Shown here piece after piece: positions 1-8,515 of a stretch of 8,601 nt of DNA. Under the pieces are notes generated by a model, which searched no databases, was not told where the DNA came from, and worked only from the letters and a program-made list of their open reading frames with translations. Each line of letters opens with the position of its first letter. Position 1 is the first letter of the stretch. The DNA is taken from NCBI GenBank assembly GCA_007117255.1, contig SKGU01000051.1:1-8601 (forward strand), given 5' to 3'. The stretch comes from Natronohydrobacter sp. (GTDB lineage Bacteria > Pseudomonadota > Alphaproteobacteria > Rhodobacterales > Rhodobacteraceae). A program made the position numbers and the translations under genes.

Positions 1-296
1 CCAGTTTCCAGGCCATGCTGAACGGCATCACGCCCGACCGTGTGACGGAAAATTCGGCACTGGCTGTCTGGCTGGGCGAAGGCTACGCGCCAACGCCTGC
101 TTCGGCCGGTGTGGTCGCCAGCGCAGAAGGCGGCGCTGCGCCTTATCCGATGACGCCATTCATGGGCCTGATGCACACGGCCCTTGGTGACAATCTGGCG
201 GGCTTTCTGCAAGGCTCTGCCACAGCAGAAGAAACGCTGGAAACCATCGAAGCCGCCTATGTCACCGCAGCCCGTGCACAGGGTTTCCTGAACTAA
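1..296 (+). CDS. ABC transporter extracellular solute-binding protein, C-terminal part (5' end outside window)
   Basis: This is the last 97 codons of a gene whose start lies before the window; the reading frame is open from base 3 to the TAA at 294-296. The visible part is soluble, rich in Ala and Gly, with a helical C-terminal stretch of the kind that closes family 1 (CUT1) sugar-binding lipoproteins or periplasmic proteins (a Pro-Tyr-Pro/Met-rich segment, then a GFLQGSATAEETLETIEAAY stretch resembling the family's usual C-terminal helix). The assignment rests mainly on context: it is followed 55 bases later by two MalF/MalG-type permease genes, the usual binding protein-permease-permease order. 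Its role would be to capture the substrate in the periplasm and deliver it to the permeases. The substrate cannot be told from this fragment. The internal ATG at position 15 is not a real start. Confidence 0.8.
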   Translation, partial: SFQAMLNGITPDRVTENSALAVWLGEGYAPTPASAGVVASAEGGAAPYPMTPFMGLMHTALGDNLAGFLQGSATAEETLETIEAAYVTAARAQGFLN

Positions 297-304
297 AACT
301 GGTC

Positions 305-327
305 TGGGCGGCTCTGATAGCCGCCCA
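305..327 (+). promoter_or_regulatory. Intercistronic hairpin between binding-protein and permease genes
   Basis: A perfect 9-bp inverted repeat (305-313 with 319-327, arms TGGGCGGCT / AGCCGCCCA) with a 5-base loop sits 8 bases after the stop of the binding-protein gene and 24 bases before the permease start. A short T-rich stretch (CCTTTT, 331-336) follows but is not a full U-tract. In binding-protein transporter operons such a hairpin commonly protects the upstream message from 3' decay or partly terminates transcription, so that the binding protein is made in excess over the permeases. The structure is seen directly; the role is inferred. Confidence 0.55.
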
Positions 328-351
328 TCACCTTTTAAGAGGCAGGGCGTC

Positions 352-1380
352 ATGAAGCACCGCACATTCTTCTGGTTCATCTTCCCATCGGCGCTGGCAA
401 TGATCCTGTTCATTGCGCTGCCTGTGGTGTCGGTGTTCATTCAGTCATTGCATGTTGAACATGAACAAGTCCTGCGCACAGTCGAGAATTGCGGACCCTT
501 CGGCTGCACTGAGGAAACCGTCATCGACCGCGAGGCCACCCGCGAATTGCGCGAAGCGCAACCGCTGGGGCGCTTCGCCGGTCTGAGCAACTACACTGAC
601 CGCAACCATCTGGCACTCGCTGAGCTGTCCAGCATGTGGGAACGCTCGGACAGTTTCGCCGATTTCACCCGCCGGGCAATGACCCTGCCCTTCTGGCGTG
701 CGATGGCCTTCACGCTGACCTTTACCTTCGTCGTCACGCCACTGGTGCTGTCGCTGGGGCTGGCCATCGCGCTTGGCGTCAATTCACTGCCGCGCATGTT
801 CCGGGGACCAACAATCTTTGTTTCGCTTCTGCCGATGATCGTGACACCGCTGATCGGCTCGCTGGTCCTGTATTGGATGGTCGATAGTCGCGGCGTCCTT
901 GGGGCATTTCTCCAGACCATCACCAATGACCCGAATCTGTCGCTGCGCGCCTCGCCAACGCTGACCTGGATCATGCTGATCGTCTATGGTGTGTGGTCAT
1001 CTGCCCCCTTTGCCTTCATCGTCTTCTACGCAGGGCTGCAAACCGTGCCCGAAGAACCGCTCGAGGCCGCGATGATCGACGGCGCCAACCGCTGGCAGCG
1101 CATCCGTTATGTGGTGATCCCGCACCTGATGCCGCTCGCTGTGTTCATCACGCTGATGCAATTAATGGATAATTTCCGCGTGTTCGAGCCGATCGTCGGA
1201 TTTCAGGCACAGGCGAGTGCCACCTCGCTCAGTTACAATATCTTCAACTATCTGCGTGGCGATTCTGCTCAGTTCGGGGCTGCGGCGACCACATCCATGC
1301 TGACCATCTTCGGCGTGATCGTACTGCTGACCCCCGTGCTGATCAGAACATGGCGCGACTTCAACCGGAAGGGGCACTGA
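352..1380 (+). CDS. Carbohydrate ABC transporter permease, MalF-type (CUT1)
   Basis: Inner-membrane subunit forming half of the translocation channel of a CUT1 importer (binding-protein-dependent transport family, MalF/UgpA side). The 342-residue protein has a first membrane segment at about residues 7-31, then a long periplasmic loop to about residue 113, then further segments near 115-141, 153-176, 203-228, 256-275 and 314-331. The cytoplasmic EAA loop that docks on the ATPase is at 235-261 (EPLEAAMIDGANRW, ending in IP-H-LMP). The start is supported by an AAGAGG ribosome binding site about 9 bases upstream. The loop after the first segment is longer than I expect for compact members of about 290-300 residues and holds two close cysteines (C47 and C52, CGPFGC). 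The gene ends one base before the second permease, so the two are surely cotranscribed. Substrate is not predictable from the sequence. Confidence 0.93.
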   Translation: MKHRTFFWFIFPSALAMILFIALPVVSVFIQSLHVEHEQVLRTVENCGPFGCTEETVIDREATRELREAQPLGRFAGLSNYTDRNHLALAELSSMWERSDSFADFTRRAMTLPFWRAMAFTLTFTFVVTPLVLSLGLAIALGVNSLPRMFRGPTIFVSLLPMIVTPLIGSLVLYWMVDSRGVLGAFLQTITNDPNLSLRASPTLTWIMLIVYGVWSSAPFAFIVFYAGLQTVPEEPLEAAMIDGANRWQRIRYVVIPHLMPLAVFITLMQLMDNFRVFEPIVGFQAQASATSLSYNIFNYLRGDSAQFGAAATTSMLTIFGVIVLLTPVLIRTWRDFNRKGH

Positions 1381-1381
1381 C

Positions 1382-2260
1382 ATGGCCGTCAAGCAACACC
1401 GCTCCCCGCTTCTCGTCACCGTCTCGACTGCCCTCGTGCTGCTCTGGGTCGTGATCGCCTCTTTCCCGTTCCTCTGGACGCTCTGGGGCAGCTTCAAGGT
1501 CCAGGCGGATTTCTTCTCGCTTGCCGATTGGCGCAACGCGCTGCGCGGCACCTTCACCATGGCGCAAACCGGCAGCACCTTCACCAGCCAGGGCTATGCG
1601 GGCGCATGGGTGCAAGAGGAATTCTGGCGCGCGGCCATGAACACATTCGTCGTTGTGTTCTGCGTGGTCGTGATCTCGCTCACCTTCGGCACGCTGGGCG
1701 GGTATGCGCTAGCGCGCTCAGGCTTTCGCTACACGTTCTGGCTTCTGATGATTGCGCTGGTGTTCCGTGCCATGCCGCATATCACGCTGGTCTCGGGCTA
1801 TCTGATGCCGTTTTTCCAGTGGAATATCTGGGGTCATCTGCCGACAGCGATCATTGTTCTGGTAGCGATCAACCAGCCCTTCACATTGTGGATGCTGCAC
1901 AGCTTCTTTCTGAACATCCCCAAGGATCTGGACGAATCCGCCATGGTAGATGGCTGCACCCGGTTTCAGGCCTTTCGCCATGTCATCGTCCCGGTGATGT
2001 GGCCGGGCGTGATCACCACAGGGCTGTTCAGCTTCCTGCTGGCCTATAATGACTTCGCCGTGACGGCCATGCTGCTCAGTCAGCAGAACCAGACGATGGT
2101 GCCAAAAATCGCGTCCTTCCTTGGCTCCACCCAGGTCGAAGGCAATGTCATGTTCGCCGTCGCGGCCGTCGTCTCGGCCACAGCGCCTTTGTTCGTGCTG
2201 ATCCTGTTCTTCCAGCGCCAGATCGTCTCTGGCCTCACCGCCGGAGCCGTCAAGGGCTGA
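1382..2260 (+). CDS. Carbohydrate ABC transporter permease, MalG-type (CUT1)
   Basis: Second channel subunit of the same importer, 292 residues, the normal size for MalG/UgpE-type proteins. Membrane segments are visible at about residues 11-35, 83-110, 117-137, 153-175, 205-225 and 257-278. The EAA-type docking loop is at 184-207 (DESAMVDGCTRF, ending HVIVP), with Ser in place of the first Ala, which is tolerated in the family. The C-terminus (QRQIVSGLTAGAVKG) matches the characteristic MalG ending that contacts the ATPase dimer. The ATG follows the previous stop by one base, and a GGAAGGGG ribosome binding site lies within the end of the preceding gene, suggesting translational coupling. An ATPase (MalK/UgpC type) is needed for function but is not in the window; it may lie upstream of the binding protein or elsewhere. 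Confidence 0.95.
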   Translation: MAVKQHRSPLLVTVSTALVLLWVVIASFPFLWTLWGSFKVQADFFSLADWRNALRGTFTMAQTGSTFTSQGYAGAWVQEEFWRAAMNTFVVVFCVVVISLTFGTLGGYALARSGFRYTFWLLMIALVFRAMPHITLVSGYLMPFFQWNIWGHLPTAIIVLVAINQPFTLWMLHSFFLNIPKDLDESAMVDGCTRFQAFRHVIVPVMWPGVITTGLFSFLLAYNDFAVTAMLLSQQNQTMVPKIASFLGSTQVEGNVMFAVAAVVSATAPLFVLILFFQRQIVSGLTAGAVKG

Positions 2261-2290
2261 TCCTTGCAGCTTCATCTTGCCGCAAATACT

Positions 2291-2316
2291 CTGGGGGTCT
2301 GGGGGTGAACCCCCAG
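2291..2316 (+). terminator. G-rich/C-rich hairpin after the permease genes, with tandem octamer
   Basis: A 7-bp GC-rich stem (CTGGGGG 2299-2305, CCCCCAG 2310-2316) closed by a TGAA tetraloop lies 38 bases after the second permease. The octamer CTGGGGGT occurs twice in tandem (2291-2298, 2299-2306), so the C-run could pair with either copy. There is no proper T-tract after it (CCTTCTCTC), so termination is probably partial and the following gene may be reached by read-through. The surrounding sequence (CTTGCCGCAAATACTC followed by G-runs) resembles, from memory, intergenic elements frequent in Rhodobacterales genomes. Confidence 0.5.
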
Positions 2317-2342
2317 CCTTCTCTCAAATCCGAGCCAAGTGA

Positions 2343-3329
2343 ATGTCCTTCCAGACCGAAAAAACCCTCGTCCGCGCCCATCATGCGGCACTCAAGACCG
2401 CCAATCCTGAAACAATTGCCGATAGCCTCAGCCGCCACACGGCACCGGATTGGCATTGGCGCGGCATGCATCCGTGGCACGAACAGCATGGCCCTCGTGC
2501 CGTGGCGACAGCTTTCTGGCAGCCTTTCTTGCAGGCCATGTCCTGCGTTCAGCGTCGTGAAGACGTATTCTTCGCAGGCCATAACCAGATAGACGGCTTC
2601 AAATCTGTCTGGGTTGTGTCCATGGGCCATCTGATGGGCCTGTTTGACGCGCCATTCCTTGGCATCAAGCCGACACAGCGCATCGCAATGCTGCGCTATG
2701 CAGAATTTCACCGGATTGAGGATGGCAAGATCGCCGAGACCGCCTTTTTCTGCGACCTCTTGCATCTGATGCGCCAGGCCGGGCAATATCCGCTGCCGCC
2801 CCAGACCGGCGCACATCTGATCCAGCCGGGGCCTGCTACCCATGATGGGCTTCTTTACGGCACCACCCCGCCCGATGATGGCACGCAGACGCTTGATCTG
2901 ATCTGTCGCATGATCGGCGCAATCAATGAACACCGGCGGTTTTCCGGTCCTGAGGAAGAACTCGCACAACATTGGCATGACGATATGTGCTGGTGGGGGC
3001 CAGAGGGCATTGGTGCAACATATTCCATCCCCCGCTATATCGAACAACACCAGCGCCCCTTTCGCACACAGCTTGGCACGCGCGCGTTCAATGGTCATAT
3101 CGCGCGGCTGGCAGAAGGACACTATGGTGGATTCTTCGGCTGGCCCAACCTGTCGCTGACGCCATTGGGCGGCTATATGGGGCTGCCAGCTGGCGCGCGC
3201 GCCGATATGCGTGTTGTCGACATTTACCGGCGCGATGGTGACAAACTCGCGGAAAACTGGATTTTCATCGACATGTTGCACTTTTTGAACATGCAAGGGC
3301 TGGATGTTCTGGATCGACTGAAACCGTAG
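2343..3329 (+). CDS. Tandem SnoaL-like / NTF2-fold protein (ester cyclase-like), function unknown
   Basis: A 328-residue soluble protein without signal peptide or membrane segment. It appears to contain two NTF2/SnoaL-like domains (about residues 1-147 and 185-328). The C-terminal strand-helix of each half matches: residues 123-147 and 295-319 share the pattern R-x5-K-[IL]-A-E-x3-F-x-D-[LM]-L-H-x5-G. The N-terminal parts also match loosely (D-x2-W-x-G around 36-41 and 214-219, PF at 61-62 and 239-240). SnoaL-type proteins form cone-shaped alpha+beta barrels that act as polyketide cyclases, small-molecule isomerases or lyases, or simply bind ligands; which applies here cannot be said. The many conserved-looking Trp, His and Asp residues in both halves (WHW, HPWH, WHDD, CWW) would suit a pocket. 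The ATG has only a weak upstream AAGTGA ribosome site. Its position after the transporter suggests, but does not prove, action on the imported compound or a derivative. Confidence 0.8.
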   Translation: MSFQTEKTLVRAHHAALKTANPETIADSLSRHTAPDWHWRGMHPWHEQHGPRAVATAFWQPFLQAMSCVQRREDVFFAGHNQIDGFKSVWVVSMGHLMGLFDAPFLGIKPTQRIAMLRYAEFHRIEDGKIAETAFFCDLLHLMRQAGQYPLPPQTGAHLIQPGPATHDGLLYGTTPPDDGTQTLDLICRMIGAINEHRRFSGPEEELAQHWHDDMCWWGPEGIGATYSIPRYIEQHQRPFRTQLGTRAFNGHIARLAEGHYGGFFGWPNLSLTPLGGYMGLPAGARADMRVVDIYRRDGDKLAENWIFIDMLHFLNMQGLDVLDRLKP

Positions 3330-3601
3330 TTTGCGGCAAAGCACAAGAACTGGGTGCTGCTGCTTCATCAGCGCTCAGGGTGCAAGTCATGACTTGGCGC
3401 AACCGAGATCACTTTTTGGCAGAGGATCTGAATGCAAAGCACCACGTTGCCCTCCCATCTGCTGCAACGCGCGACACAGTATACGCCCGCATTCGTGATA
3501 AACCCCCGGTGCAATGCCACATTCGCGACGGGGCCTAGCTTGAAATGGCGACAGGATAGCGGGGCATATGTAGACACAGAACACACGCAGACAGCTGCGC
3601 C
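3330..3601. other. Convergent intergenic region, no gene recognised
   Basis: This 272-base gap separates the 3' ends of the SnoaL-like gene and uvrA. The only open frames are short minus-strand ones (up to 72 codons) with non-ATG starts, no ribosome binding site, Cys-rich implausible composition and no family resemblance. No tRNA-like cloverleaf or strong U-tailed terminator was seen. It holds a short inverted repeat right at the end of the SnoaL-like gene (TTTGCGGCAAA, 3330-3340), a perfect 14-bp palindrome at 3383-3396, and a weak 5-bp hairpin (3586-3590 with 3595-3599) just past the uvrA stop that could contribute to uvrA termination. Confidence 0.6.
3383..3396. repeat. Perfect 14-bp palindrome CAAGTCATGACTTG
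   Basis: The sequence equals its own reverse complement over 14 bases and lies 54 bases after the SnoaL-like gene's stop, inside the gene-free gap. With no loop it would not make a good RNA hairpin, so a dimeric protein-binding site or chance are the main options. There is no nearby gene start that it would obviously control. Confidence 0.3.
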
Positions 3602-6454
<2,853 letters not shown>

Positions 6455-6530
6455 TCGGCCCCCCGCTCACGCATTTGCGTCCAAGGCTGCAAGATAGAGA
6501 GGATGCGCTGAGTCTCCAACCGAAATATGT

Positions 6531-6582
6531 GAACAAAATGCAAACATGGGCAGTTTTACACCAATTGCCACCAGTAACGCAA
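6531..6582 (-). promoter_or_regulatory. Candidate uvrA promoter with LexA (SOS) box
   Basis: Reading the minus strand, TTGCGT (6577-6582) and TAAAAC (6553-6558) are separated by 18 bases and could be the -35 and -10 elements. Seven bases further on is GTTT-N7-GTTC (6531-6545), one mismatch from the direct-repeat LexA box GTTC-N7-GTTC known from Rhodobacter and other Alphaproteobacteria. It would lie over the expected transcription start, about 77 bases before the uvrA start codon, a position suited to repression. The elements are seen in the sequence; promoter strength and LexA binding are inferred. The -35 match is poor. Confidence 0.5.
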
Positions 6583-6668
6583 ATAACATTCATTTATTTG
6601 AATTTATATCTTGATTGTGGCAACGTGTGAACGCATCTTGAGGCAACACTCCTTTAAGGACTCACACG
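6583..6668 (+). promoter_or_regulatory. AT-rich upstream region and ribosome binding site of the rhodanese gene
   Basis: The stretch 6581-6612 is much more AT-rich than its surroundings and must hold the start signals for the rhodanese gene, which is divergent from uvrA. A poor sigma70-like pair (TTGATT 6611-6616 and CATCTT 6634-6639, 17-base spacer) is possible but not convincing. A clear AAGGA ribosome binding site at 6656-6660 lies 8 bases before the ATG and decides that start. Confidence 0.35.
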
Positions 6669-7031
6669 ATGCTGGGCTTTCTCAAACCAAAAACCGCCAC
6701 GCGCCGCATCAACCCCTCTGATGCTGTCGCGCAAGCCAAGGCAGGCACATTGACGCTGATCGACGTGCGCGAGACAGGTGAATTGCGCCAGACCGGCAAG
6801 GCCAAGGGCGCGCTCCATATTCCGCTATCCCAGATTGCAGCTCAGACCGATCCGAAAAGCGGCCATTTCAACCGGAAACTGTCACCTGACAAGCCCGTTG
6901 CGCTATATTGCGCCTCCGGTATGCGTTCGGACCGCGCGGCGCGTGCCATGTCCGCGAATGGTTTCACGGATGTCTACAATCTGGGCACTCTGCAAGATTG
7001 GAAATTATCAGGCGGTCAGATCGTGCGCTGA
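6669..7031 (+). CDS. Single-domain rhodanese-like sulfurtransferase
   Basis: A 120-residue cytoplasmic protein, the usual size of single-domain rhodaneses (GlpE/PspE-like, but with no signal peptide). It shows the family marks: IDVRE at 31-35 (the Asp-Val-Arg element of the N-terminal half), HIPLSQI at 50-56, and the active-site loop CASGMRS at 81-87 with the persulfide-forming Cys81, followed by the R-A-A helix and the NLGTLQDW segment at 104-111. Such enzymes pass sulfane sulfur between thiols such as thiosulfate, glutathione persulfide or protein acceptors; the physiological partner is not predictable. It is a lone gene, divergent from uvrA and convergent with lpd. The intact catalytic cysteine argues for an active enzyme rather than a regulatory rhodanese homologue. 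Confidence 0.92.
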   Translation: MLGFLKPKTATRRINPSDAVAQAKAGTLTLIDVRETGELRQTGKAKGALHIPLSQIAAQTDPKSGHFNRKLSPDKPVALYCASGMRSDRAARAMSANGFTDVYNLGTLQDWKLSGGQIVR

Positions 7032-7046
7032 CAAGCGCACGCAATG

Positions 7047-7079
7047 GCACGGCCCCGCAATGTAATGGAGGGGCCGTGC
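7047..7079. terminator. 10-bp stem hairpin between convergent rhodanese and lpd genes
   Basis: GCACGGCCCC (7047-7056) pairs perfectly with GGGGCCGTGC (7070-7079) around a 13-base loop. It begins 15 bases after the rhodanese stop and lies within the 89-base convergent gap, so it can act on transcripts from either side. Neither direction has a good U-tract (CATATGG on the plus strand), so it may be a weak terminator or a 3'-end stabiliser. Confidence 0.55.
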
Positions 7080-7086
7080 ATATGGC

Positions 7087-7104
7087 TTGCGGCCGCAAGG
7101 CCGC
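7087..7104. terminator. Second convergent-gap hairpin, GCGGCC stem with GCAA tetraloop
   Basis: GCGGCC (7089-7094) pairs with GGCCGC (7099-7104); on plus-strand RNA the loop is GCAA, a stable GNRA tetraloop. The stretch TTGCGGCCGCAA (7087-7098) is also a perfect 12-bp palindrome. It lies 16 bases past the lpd stop, where it would be the first structure met by lpd transcription. No U-tract follows in either direction, so the terminator role is tentative. Confidence 0.4.
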
Positions 7105-7120
7105 TCAATCAGATCAAGCC

Positions 7121-8515
7121 TCAGAAATGGATTGCGCGCCCGTAAGCGTCGAGCACCGATTCATGCATCATCTCGCTCAATGTCGGATGCGGGAAGACCG
7201 TATTCATCAGATCTTCTTCGGTGGTTTCCAACTGGCGCCCCACAACATAGCCCTGAATCAACTCGGTCACTTCCGCGCCGACCATATGCGCGCCCAGCAA
7301 TTCGCCGGTTTTGGCGTCAAAGACGGTCTTGATCATCCCTTCAGGTTCACCCAGTGCAATCGCCTTGCCATTGCCGACAAAGGGGAAACGTCCGACCTTG
7401 ACCTGATAGCCCGCGTCCTTGGCCTTGGCTTCGGTCAGACCAACACTGGCGACCTGTGGGTGGCAATAAGTGCAGCCTGCAATGCTGGACGGATCAACCG
7501 CATGCGGATGCCCGCCTGCGATCAGTTCGGCAACCATCACGCCTTCATGGCTGGCCTTATGCGCCAGCCATGGGCCGTTGGTCGCATCGCCAATAACATA
7601 AAGCCCGTCTACTCCGGTGCGGCAATACTTGTCTGTTACTACAAATGAACGGTCAATCTTTACACCCAGGGCCTCAAGGCCAAGGTTTTCTGTATTCGCC
7701 ACGATCCCCACCGCCGAGATCACTGTGTCGAATTCCATCTTCTCGGTCTTGCCGTCACGTTCGATATGCGCGGTCACTTTTGGCGCCGCGCGGTCGAGCT
7801 TCTTGACCATCGCCTTGGCGATGATCTTCATACCCTGCTTCTCGAACTGTTTGCGCGCGAAAGTGCTGATTTCCTCATCCTCCACCGGCAGGATGCGATC
7901 CATGACTTCCACAACGGTCACATCCGCGCCCAAGGTGTTGAAGAAACTCGCAAACTCGATCCCGATCGCACCGGAACCAATCACCAGAAGCTTCTTCGGC
8001 ATCCGCTTGGGTTGCAGCGCGTGCTTGTAGGTCCAGACCAGATCGCCATCGGCTTCCAGCCCCGGCAATTCGCGCGCCCGCGCGCCAGTCGCCAGAATGA
8101 TATTCGGCGCGGTAAGTTCCTCGGTGCCCTTCTCGGTCTTGACCGAAACCTTGCCCTTTGCGGGCAGAGTCGCCGCGCCCATGACCACGGTGATCTTGTT
8201 TTTCTTCATCAGATGGCCAATGCCGCCTGACAACTGCCCCGCAACCTTGCGAGAACGTTTGACCACGGCGTCCAGATCATAGCTGATGTTGTCGGCACTC
8301 AGCCCGAATTCCTTGGCCCGGTGCATCAGATGAAACACTTCGGCAGAGCGCAGGAGTGCTTTTGTCGGAATACAGCCCCAGTTCAGGCAGATGCCGCCCA
8401 GATGCTCGCGTTCGACAATCGCCACCGATTTGCCAAGTTGTGCGGCCCGGATCGCGGCAACATAGCCCCCCGGACCGGCACCGATTACGATCACATCAAA
8501 CGATCTGGCAGCCAT
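7121..8515 (-). CDS. lpd: Dihydrolipoyl dehydrogenase (E3 component)
   Basis: This flavoprotein reoxidises dihydrolipoyl groups of the 2-oxoacid dehydrogenase complexes (pyruvate, 2-oxoglutarate) or the glycine cleavage system, reducing NAD+. The 464-residue length is typical. Visible marks: FAD-binding GAGPGGY at 12-18; redox disulfide C43-LNWG-C48 within the GGICLNWGCIPTKALL block; NAD-binding GSGAIG at 180-185; second FAD site YVIGDA at 306-311; and the dimerisation domain with the His443-x4-Glu448 active-site dyad (HPTLSE). The ATG is supported by a GGGAGG ribosome binding site about 7 bases upstream. The ending (ESVLDAYGRAIHF) resembles, from memory, the copy encoded beside pyruvate dehydrogenase genes, so that complex is the likely partner, but the upstream neighbour is outside the window and alphaproteobacteria often have several E3 genes. 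Confidence 0.96.
   Translation of the reverse strand: MAARSFDVIVIGAGPGGYVAAIRAAQLGKSVAIVEREHLGGICLNWGCIPTKALLRSAEVFHLMHRAKEFGLSADNISYDLDAVVKRSRKVAGQLSGGIGHLMKKNKITVVMGAATLPAKGKVSVKTEKGTEELTAPNIILATGARARELPGLEADGDLVWTYKHALQPKRMPKKLLVIGSGAIGIEFASFFNTLGADVTVVEVMDRILPVEDEEISTFARKQFEKQGMKIIAKAMVKKLDRAAPKVTAHIERDGKTEKMEFDTVISAVGIVANTENLGLEALGVKIDRSFVVTDKYCRTGVDGLYVIGDATNGPWLAHKASHEGVMVAELIAGGHPHAVDPSSIAGCTYCHPQVASVGLTEAKAKDAGYQVKVGRFPFVGNGKAIALGEPEGMIKTVFDAKTGELLGAHMVGAEVTELIQGYVVGRQLETTEEDLMNTVFPHPTLSEMMHESVLDAYGRAIHF

Noticed and set aside
643..1000. The Gly-rich second P-loop of UvrA (GVSGGGKS instead of GVSGSGKS) as a defect
   Set aside because: The essential Gly, Lys and Ser are present and, from memory, this variant is normal in alphaproteobacterial UvrA. 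Its actual bases are on the minus strand around 4505-4528, so it is not a lesion and not located in the permease.
2250..3368. A 372-codon open frame on the minus strand covering the whole SnoaL-like gene
   Set aside because: It is longer than the sense gene, but its product has no recognisable domain and is full of Cys, His and Arg typical of antisense frames; the plus-strand product shows domain-like internal repeats and follows a same-strand operon.
3368..3586. A 72-codon minus-strand frame in the convergent gap
   Set aside because: Non-ATG start, no ribosome binding site, odd Cys/His-rich composition, no recognisable motif; kept only as part of the gene-free region.
3586..3599. Hairpin CGCAG-ACAG-CTGCG as a uvrA terminator
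   Set aside because: Only a 5-bp stem and no T-tract on the uvrA strand; too weak to call as a feature.
6908..7648. A 246-codon plus-strand open frame spanning the end of the rhodanese gene, the convergent gap and the end of lpd
   Set aside because: It overlaps two confidently identified genes and the hairpin region, and its product is not protein-like.
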